Origin: Terriglobia bacterium
Lineage (GTDB): Bacteria; Acidobacteriota; Terriglobia; UBA7540
Direction: 5' to 3'
Assembly: GCA_030040455.1 (NCBI GenBank)
Contig: JASHTR010000315.1
Coordinates: 1-10,483, forward strand
Length of the DNA: 10,483 nt
The notes under the pieces were generated by a model. That model saw only the letters and a list, made by a program, of their open reading frames with translations. It searched no databases and was not told the DNA's origin. Both the position numbers and the translations under genes were made by a program. This document shows positions 6,114 to 10,483 of the stretch, piece by piece (position 1 is the stretch's first letter; every line of letters begins with the position of its first letter).

Positions 6114-6878
6114 CTACTTCTGCAACCCCATCGTCCACTCAATCCCGTTCTGCATGAGCTTCTGAAACTGGGCGCTATGCCAGGTGGAATCCTCATGGCC
6201 GAGGCCGCAGTAAAACACACGGCCTTTGCCATCGTGCCGCGTCCAAGCCAGGGGCCAGCCGTAAAAGCGGCGGTGAACGCCCGGCTTATGGAGATCCACT
6301 GAGGAGGGGTCCAGCCGGAGCAGCACATGAGAGGTCTTATATTGAAAATCAGCAATCTGGTATATCTCGTCGTAAATCTGGAAAGACCCGGGCAAAAAAC
6401 TAACAATGGAGTCAGAAGGCGCGGCAACGTCCACGGTGACGTTCTGATGCCAGGGGTGATCGTTAAAATAGCCGCCGACCAGCTCCAGGTATGGCTCCCA
6501 CAGGTAGAACGTGTCCGTAGCGCTGTGCACGCCCACGAACCCGTGACCCGATTTGACAAAGTGAAGAAATGCCGCTTTCTCGGCATCCGTCATCGGTAGC
6601 TCGCCGGTGGTGTAAAACATGATGGCGTTATAGTGGCTCAGATTCGCGGGGGTGAAGACGGAAACATCCTGGGATTCGGTCGTTTCCCATAGTCCGGATT
6701 TCTCCCCGATTTGCGTGATCACCTGGACAGCCGTGGGCACGCTCTCGTGCTTAAAACCTGCCGAGAGAGTGAAGAAAAGCAGGTGGGCCTTTTGGCGCGG
6801 CCGGGCCTTCAGTTGCGGCGCAAAAAAAAGCGCAGCCATCATGAACATGAGCGTGAAAGCAAGGATGAGTTTTCGCAT
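6114..6878 (-). CDS. Exported ThuA-like domain protein
   Basis: The 254-residue product has a signal peptide (residues 1-25, hydrophobic ILAFTLMFMMAALFF) followed by a ThuA domain (PF06283), a class I glutamine amidotransferase-like fold without the usual catalytic cysteine. Visible landmarks are GFKHES (41-46), GHGFVGVHSATD (111-122), GGYFNDHPWH (135-144), DEIYQ (170-174) and the C-terminal AWTRHDGKGRVFYCGLGH (211-228). ThuA proteins act in 3-keto-sugar metabolism in rhizobia; many secreted relatives sit with DUF1080 proteins in soil bacteria. Here a DUF1080 gene lies about 6 kb away, which is only suggestive. The ATG at 6878 has an AAGGAG ribosome-binding site (6884-6889) at good spacing. 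It follows the PfpI-type gene after a 116-bp gap filled by a palindromic repeat, and precedes the DUF507 pair by 74 bp. Confidence 0.92.
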   Translation of the reverse strand: MRKLILAFTLMFMMAALFFAPQLKARPRQKAHLLFFTLSAGFKHESVPTAVQVITQIGEKSGLWETTESQDVSVFTPANLSHYNAIMFYTTGELPMTDAEKAAFLHFVKSGHGFVGVHSATDTFYLWEPYLELVGGYFNDHPWHQNVTVDVAAPSDSIVSFLPGSFQIYDEIYQIADFQYKTSHVLLRLDPSSVDLHKPGVHRRFYGWPLAWTRHDGKGRVFYCGLGHEDSTWHSAQFQKLMQNGIEWTMGLQK

Positions 6879-6902
6879 GGAAGCTCCTTGAATCTATTTT
6901 TT

Positions 6903-6990
6903 GGCTTTCAGCAATCGGCGCTCAGCCGTCAGCAAAAGATTTCAGAGTAAAGCCTGCTTGCTGATAGCTGAACGCTGAGAGCTCATAGCC
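6903..6990. repeat. Palindromic intergenic repeat, copy 1
   Basis: An 88-bp imperfect palindrome whose ends read GGCTTTCAGC and GAGAGCTCATAGCC. The 33-nt arms (6903-6935 and 6958-6990) match best in the inner half, where CTCAGCCGTCAGCAA faces TTGCTGATAGCTGAACG. It is built of repeated TCAGC/GCTGA units. It occupies almost the whole gap between the PfpI-like and ThuA genes and is related in sequence and orientation to the copy at 7571-7655. No T-run follows on the minus strand, so it is not a standard terminator, but it could stabilise or separate the two transcripts. Confidence 0.72.
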
Positions 6991-6994
6991 TGTT

Positions 6995-7546
6995 TTAGCC
7001 TTTCCCTGCCTTGCGCGTGGCAGGCTGAGCGGCCAGAGCGCTGACGATTTCCCGGCAGAAAGCGGGTAGGTCTGTGGGCATCCGCGAGGTGATGAGGTTG
7101 CCGTCCACGGAGACTTCACTATCCACATAACTTGCTCCGGCATGAATCAGATCATCCTTGATCGCCCTAAAGCACGTGGCCTTGCGCCCGCGCAGAACAT
7201 CCGCGGAGGCAAGCACCCATCCTGCGTGGCAGATGGCCGCCACCACCTTGCCCGCCTCATTCATTTCACGCACGAACTTGAGCACGCGCATATCCTGCCG
7301 CAGCGTGTCGGGAGCCCACCCGCCAGGAACCACCACGGCGTCGTATTCACTGGCGTGCACGTCACCGATGGATTTATCCGCGACGACGGGATACCCCTTC
7401 TTGCTGTAGTACGTCTTTCCTGCCTCTGCCCCGACTGCTTCCGTGATGGCTCCCGCCTCGCGGAAGCGCAGCAGTGGATACCAGACCTCCATCTCCTGAT
7501 ATTGGTCTGCCACAAGAACAACAATCCTCTTTCCGTGCAAATCCAT
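6995..7546 (-). CDS. DJ-1/PfpI family protein (peptidase C56-like)
   Basis: A 183-residue cytoplasmic protein of the DJ-1/PfpI superfamily (PF01965), which includes intracellular proteases and deglycase or glyoxalase-type stress proteins. The nucleophile elbow is AAICHAGW with Cys106 and His107. The conserved glutamate that contacts the cysteine is Glu20 in EMEVWYP (position of DJ-1 Glu18). VVVPGGWAPDTLR (71-83) carries the PGG turn and Asp80, at the place where PfpI enzymes supply an acid from the neighbouring subunit. C-terminal residues 120-166 include KDDLIHAGA and NLITSRMPTDLPAF, which are typical of this clade. The ATG at 7546 has GGAGG at 6-nt spacing. The last 12 residues, rich in Lys, Arg and Ala, go beyond the usual family end. 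It heads a minus-strand run with ThuA and DUF507 genes. Substrate cannot be told. Confidence 0.93.
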   Translation of the reverse strand: MDLHGKRIVVLVADQYQEMEVWYPLLRFREAGAITEAVGAEAGKTYYSKKGYPVVADKSIGDVHASEYDAVVVPGGWAPDTLRQDMRVLKFVREMNEAGKVVAAICHAGWVLASADVLRGRKATCFRAIKDDLIHAGASYVDSEVSVDGNLITSRMPTDLPAFCREIVSALAAQPATRKAGKG

Positions 7547-7570
7547 CGCATACCTCCACGCCGCCCCTCT

Positions 7571-7655
7571 TTAGCTTTCAGCAACCAGCCGTCAGCAGAA
7601 AAGCCGGAGGCGTGAAAATCGCTAGCCGACCGCTGAATGCTGAGAGCTTTCAGCC
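7571..7655. repeat. Palindromic intergenic repeat, copy 2
   Basis: This element is related to the one at 6903-6990 and lies in the same orientation. It starts TTAGCTTTCAGCAACC, shares CAGCCGTCAGCA with copy 1, and ends GCTGAGAGCTTTCAGCC. It lacks about 6 bp in the left arm, and its centre is unrelated apart from an A-rich stretch. The two arms are again imperfect reverse complements made of TCAGC/GCTGA units. It lies 24 bp upstream of the PfpI-like start codon and thus in that gene's leader or promoter region. Confidence 0.7.
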
Positions 7656-7840
7656 CGCTTGGAATTCTTCCAGACTTTTCAGCAGCCTGCAAGTGTATTA
7701 TCGGGCAGCTTTAGGGGTCTGTGGCTTCATTCGCCAGATTTGCTGTCTATTCCTACTTAGTTGAAACCGTCGTTGTGGAAGTTGCGGTTCTCGTAACCAT
7801 CGGTCTGGTTGCTTATCGCAGCCGAGAGTGAACCGCGAGG

Positions 7841-8460
7841 TTAGGACTTCGCCGTAAGGTCAAATATCCGTTTACGCCCAAACCACAAACCAGCGATTAA
7901 CCCAATCGATACCAGCATGAGCGAACTTGGTTCGGGTACGGGAGACTCGATATCGAGCACGTAGCTGTTGGCGCCCTTGTCCCATGTCCAGGTATAGGTG
8001 CAGGTGTCACTCCGAGGCTCGAAAAGGTAGCATTGTCCCAGGTCGCACCGCCCGGACAGGGGAGTGCCGGAGACATAGGTCGTCGGCAAGGAAATCCAGC
8101 CGCTGACTGCCGCAATACTGACTGGGTCTCCAGTATAGGTGTTGGCGTCGGTCGAGCCTCCGCTCCCGAAACTTATTGGTCCGCTGATGGAAGTGTAGTA
8201 GTCCACAGTCGTTGCCCCCCGATGGTTAACACCCCGTCGCTTGGGTGCAGAAAGCCGTCGACGTTAAACAAAGTGCCGGCGAAACTCAAACCGGTCAAGT
8301 CGACTGTTCCGCTTCCGGTCGCGACCACGTTGTTCCCCTCTTGTTCGAGCGTCACGGTAAAGCTGCTGGCGTGTGCGATCCCAGCGGCTAGTAGCACGAG
8401 CGCAGCCGTCGTGCACGGCAGCATGAAGCGGCTAAAGGACGAACGGAAGAGTTTTCTCAT
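7841..8460 (-). pseudogene. PEP-CTERM sorting domain protein, broken by three frameshifts
   Basis: PEP-CTERM proteins are exported, anchored by a C-terminal signal and processed by an exosortase. The ATG at 8460 (AAGGGGA ribosome-binding site) opens a signal peptide (MLPCTTAALVLLAAGIAHAS) and a beta-rich domain (NNVVATGSGTVDLTGLSF). After GVLTIGG the frame is lost at a run of six C on the plus strand (8215-8220); one more base would continue with ATTVDYYTSISGPISFGSGG. A second shift near 8049-8054 changes frame so that the family motif ATWDNATFSSLGVTP is read. A third near 8000-8002 (one G missing) restores TYTWTWDKGANSYVLDI. The end is a full sorting signal: VPEPSS, a hydrophobic helix, then GRKR. 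The net change is minus one base, and the repaired protein would have 206 residues. As it stands translation stops at 8173 after 95 residues, without the anchor. Decay and sequence error are both possible. Confidence 0.83.
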
Positions 8461-8613
8461 TGTTTTTCCCCTTTTGATAAGTTTTCGCGGATAACCTACC
8501 ATCCTCATACGTGCTTGCCAACGTGACTATGGTACGGCTCCCAGCAATTATTTTTCCACCTCACAATACACAAATTTTCAAACTGTGCCGCTACCGGAAA
8601 GCAAGCCGGAATG

Positions 8614-8643
8614 TTGCCAACCCCAAGCCGGGGTTTTTATAAT
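8614..8643 (+). promoter_or_regulatory. Sigma70-type promoter of aroK
   Basis: TTGCCA (8614-8619, five of six -35 consensus bases), an 18-bp spacer and a perfect TATAAT (8638-8643). The start would be near 8650, leaving a leader of about 21 nt with GGAAG before the aroK ATG at 8671. The spacer holds the inverted repeat AACCCC-AAGCC-GGGGTT (8619-8635), listed separately. Good by sequence alone. Confidence 0.7.
8619..8639 (+). promoter_or_regulatory. Hairpin with T-run inside the aroK promoter spacer
   Basis: AACCCC (8619-8624) pairs with GGGGTT (8630-8635) around AAGCC, and a T-run follows to 8638. In isolation this looks like a small intrinsic terminator, but no plus-strand gene lies upstream and it sits between the -35 and -10. 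It may be an operator, a block on incoming plus-strand transcription, or chance. Confidence 0.4.
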
Positions 8644-8670
8644 CAAGTTCGGGTGCAAGCGGAAGTGTTT

Positions 8671-9183
8671 ATGAGCCGTTCTCGCAGGAAGCTGATCTAT
8701 CTTCTGGGATTTATGGGAAGTGGAAAATCCACAGTGGGCGAGATCTTGAGCCGTGAGATGGGCTGGCCTTTCATTGATCTCGACAAAACGATTGAAGCCG
8801 GGCAGGGTGTTTCCATCCGCAAGATTTTCGAGCGCGATGGAGAGTTGTTTTTTCGGCAGGTCGAGCACGCCGCCCTCACCGAGGTTTCGAAGAACGAGCC
8901 GGCGATCGTTGCTCTGGGTGGCGGCACCTGGGTTCAAGCGCCGAATCTCGAATTTATCCGCGCGACCGGAGGCGCAACCATCTTTCTCGATTGCAGGCTG
9001 GAAGAGTTGCGCCGGCGGTGCGAAGGCATTGATGACCGCCCGCTTTTCAGCGATCCTGAAAGTTTTGCCCGCCTCTTCCACGAGCGGTTGCCTTACTACC
9101 GTCTCGCGGAGTTTCACGTTGCCTCCGATTCCGCGCCGCCCGAAGAGGTTGCCCGGCGCATCCTGCGCCTGAAGATTTTCTGA
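8671..9183 (+). CDS. aroK: Shikimate kinase
   Basis: It phosphorylates shikimate at the 3-hydroxyl with ATP in the aromatic amino acid (chorismate) pathway. The 170-residue product has the family's usual length. Motifs in order: Walker A GFMGSGKST (13-21, Lys19); IDLD (35-38) with the shikimate-binding Asp38; FFRQVE (60-65) with the substrate-binding Arg62; GGG at 83-85; the lid DDRPLF (121-126) with Arg123; and RLPYYR (139-144) with Arg139. The start at 8671 is chosen because MSRSRRKLIYLLGFMG matches the family N-terminus and GGAAG lies 5 nt upstream. The frame is open to 8611, but that extension would cover the promoter. The stop overlaps the start of the next gene (TGATG), so the two are coupled. 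No other aromatic-pathway gene is in view. Confidence 0.95.
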   Translation: MSRSRRKLIYLLGFMGSGKSTVGEILSREMGWPFIDLDKTIEAGQGVSIRKIFERDGELFFRQVEHAALTEVSKNEPAIVALGGGTWVQAPNLEFIRATGGATIFLDCRLEELRRRCEGIDDRPLFSDPESFARLFHERLPYYRLAEFHVASDSAPPEEVARRILRLKIF

Positions 9184-9941
9184 TGTCTTGGAAGCTGCGG
9201 TCCGCGATCCTCGCAAGTTTGCTGCTTACTCTTGGGTTTCTCTTTGCCACTATTTCTACTCTGCCCATGCGTGGATTCGCGGTTGGACCGCCTGCGGCGC
9301 AGCCAGCAGGGACCCCGCGCCCTGGGAAGGACCAAGGCGTTTTTCTGCTGAGCGTGGCCGGCAAGAAAATAGGTGAGGAAAAGTTTCAGATTCGCGCTAA
9401 CGGCGTGAATCTTGAAGCTCGCGCCGAGATTGAGCTTCGGGTCGCGCGGGACGGCCGGGAACTCCGCTTCAGGACTTATCCCGATCTCCTCCTTGATATC
9501 CGCCTGCAACCGCTCAGTTACCGTTGGAGGCAGGAAGGCTCCGAATCCTCCCGCATTCAGATGGATTTTAGTGGAGGCGCCGCGCAGGTTCGCTATCGCA
9601 CCTTAGGCGGGCACCGTGATAACCGCCAGTTCGATTTGGCGCACGACGTGCTCATCCTCGACGATAACGTCGTTGACCAGTACGAGATTGCTGCATGGCG
9701 CTATAACCTGGCGTCGGGAGGCAGGCAGGAGTTTCCGGCCTTTATTCCTCAGGAAGCCCTCCCGGGAACCATCACGGTGGAGCGTGCGGGCACGGCGACG
9801 CTCAGCATCGGGGGAAAAAGAGAGAGATGCACCCACCTGGTTGTCACCACCAATCTTGCCCGCGTGGACCTTTGGATGAATTCCCAACAACGGCTCGAAC
9901 GTCTGGAAAGGGGGCCGTTCGTGGCGGAGCGGAAACGTTAG
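9183..9941 (+). CDS. Exported beta-rich protein of unknown function, coupled to aroK
   Basis: I do not recognise a firm family. The 252-residue product has an N-terminal hydrophobic segment (about 7-27), read as a signal peptide or anchor, and a Pro/Ala/Gly-rich spacer (34-50). From 52 on it alternates hydrophobic and polar residues in a way that suggests many beta strands (FLLSVAGKKIGEEKFQI, AEIELRVARDGRELRFRTY, SRIQMDFSGGAAQVRYRT). A segment HDVLILDDNVVDQYEIAAW (154-172) and an end of the type DLWMNSQQRLERLE follow. The layout is loosely reminiscent of DUF3108-like periplasmic proteins, but no diagnostic motif is present. The ATG overlaps the aroK stop by one base (TGATG), so translation depends on aroK. 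The stop is 2 bp from the stop of the convergent permease gene. A metabolic link to shikimate is not implied. Confidence 0.82.
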   Translation: MSWKLRSAILASLLLTLGFLFATISTLPMRGFAVGPPAAQPAGTPRPGKDQGVFLLSVAGKKIGEEKFQIRANGVNLEARAEIELRVARDGRELRFRTYPDLLLDIRLQPLSYRWRQEGSESSRIQMDFSGGAAQVRYRTLGGHRDNRQFDLAHDVLILDDNVVDQYEIAAWRYNLASGGRQEFPAFIPQEALPGTITVERAGTATLSIGGKRERCTHLVVTTNLARVDLWMNSQQRLERLERGPFVAERKR

Positions 9942-9943
9942 TA

Positions 9944-10483
9944 TTACGACGTGCGAAGCCACCGGAGGAGCTCCAGGAGCGAAGGGCGCTTCCCATACAT
10001 CAGCACGGCGGTGCGATAGATGCGCGCGGAGGCGTAGATCACTCCCAACGTTGTCAGCGCCAGCAGCAGCAAGGAAAGCGCAATCTGCCACAGCGGTGGG
10101 GCCTCAAGGGCAATGCGCATGACCATCAGAATCGGCGAGAAGAAGGGGACCATCGAGAGGACGATGGAAGCGGGGGAATTGGGATCGTGGATAATGATGT
10201 TGAACAAGAGAAAGCTGCCTGCGAGGAGCAGCGTAACAGGCATTTGGATCTGATGCGCATCGTGCTCGCTGGAAACGGTGGCGCCGATGGCGGCGTAGAG
10301 AGCGGCGTAGAGGAAGTAACCACCGAGGAAATAGATCACCACCCAGGCTAAAGCGGCGGCCGAAAGGCCCAGGTTGATGGGATGGCTGCCAGAACCTCCC
10401 GCCATGGCCAGCCCATAGGCTTCCAGCAGGCCCGCGGAAATCGTCCAGATCAGAAACTGTGTCAGCCCAACCGCCGCCACGCC
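9944..10483 (-). CDS. ABC-2 type transporter permease, C-terminal part (NatB-like)
   Basis: The 179 residues in the window form the C-terminal half of a polytopic ABC exporter permease. Hydrophobic stretches suggest about five membrane segments: around QFLIWTISAGLLEAYGLAM; then AAALAWVVIYFLGGYFLYAA; then MPVTLLLAGSFLLFNIII; then VLSMVPFFSPILMVMRIAL; then WQIALSLLLLALTTLGVIY. The polar loop GATVSSEHDAHQIQMP and the end ASARIYRTAVLMYGKRPSLLE are typical of the ABC-2 permeases of the NatB (sodium efflux) and YhaP type. The frame is open at the right edge, so the start and usually an adjacent ATPase gene lie beyond it. The GTG at 10480 is only an internal codon. Substrate cannot be predicted. The gene converges on the aroK pair with 2 bp between stop codons. 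Confidence 0.88.
   Translation of the reverse strand, partial: GVAAVGLTQFLIWTISAGLLEAYGLAMAGGSGSHPINLGLSAAALAWVVIYFLGGYFLYAALYAAIGATVSSEHDAHQIQMPVTLLLAGSFLLFNIIIHDPNSPASIVLSMVPFFSPILMVMRIALEAPPLWQIALSLLLLALTTLGVIYASARIYRTAVLMYGKRPSLLELLRWLRTS

Noticed and set aside
7841..8508. Two separate adjacent genes instead of one broken PEP-CTERM gene
   Set aside because: The halves join in order with a single family pattern, the second half has no start signal, and only the first has an export signal.
8619..8639. Intrinsic terminator on the plus strand upstream of aroK
   Set aside because: No plus-strand gene ends there, and the hairpin lies within a near-consensus promoter spacer; kept as a regulatory candidate instead.

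Overview
The window (about 57 to 58 percent GC by eye) looks like chromosomal DNA of an Acidobacteriota-type bacterium. The indicators are a PEP-CTERM surface protein with the motif spacing seen in that phylum, a tandem pair of DUF507 genes, a secreted amidase joining TPR-like, AMIN and Amidase_3 domains, secreted ThuA and DUF1080 sugar-metabolism proteins, and several palindromic intergenic repeats. This assignment is inference from gene content; there is no rRNA or ribosomal protein gene to test it.

Layout. The left edge holds the 3' part of a plus-strand DUF1080 (3-keto-disaccharide hydrolase type) gene (1-509). Next comes a minus-strand tRNA-Thr(CGU) with encoded CCA (690-765), a structured leader and a good sigma70-type promoter (878-907). 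From 1055 to 4813 a compact minus-strand operon encodes, in order of transcription, a lytic transglycosylase, an AMIN/Amidase_3 N-acetylmuramoyl-L-alanine amidase and a single-pass membrane protein of DUF6599-like character. The first junction is a TGATG overlap and the second a 13-bp gap. All three products carry export signals, so the operon appears devoted to the periplasm and peptidoglycan. Upstream of it, 4814-5451 is non-coding and contains two different palindromic elements, one of them MITE-like.

From 5452 to 7546 a minus-strand run encodes a PfpI/DJ-1 family protein, a secreted ThuA-domain protein and two tandem DUF507 proteins. Two related copies of another palindromic repeat lie on either side of the PfpI gene. 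At 7841-8460 is a broken PEP-CTERM gene with three single-base frameshifts. A plus-strand pair follows: shikimate kinase (8671-9183), read from a near-consensus promoter, and an overlapping gene for an exported protein of unknown function (9183-9941). That pair converges, with only 2 bp between stop codons, on the 3' end of an ABC-2 type permease gene that runs off the right edge.

I found no convincing novel defence, mobile or biosynthetic system. The points most worth a second look are the triple-frameshift PEP-CTERM gene, the three families of palindromic repeats, the envelope-hydrolase operon with its unknown membrane partner, the structured tRNA leader and the hairpin inside the aroK promoter spacer.
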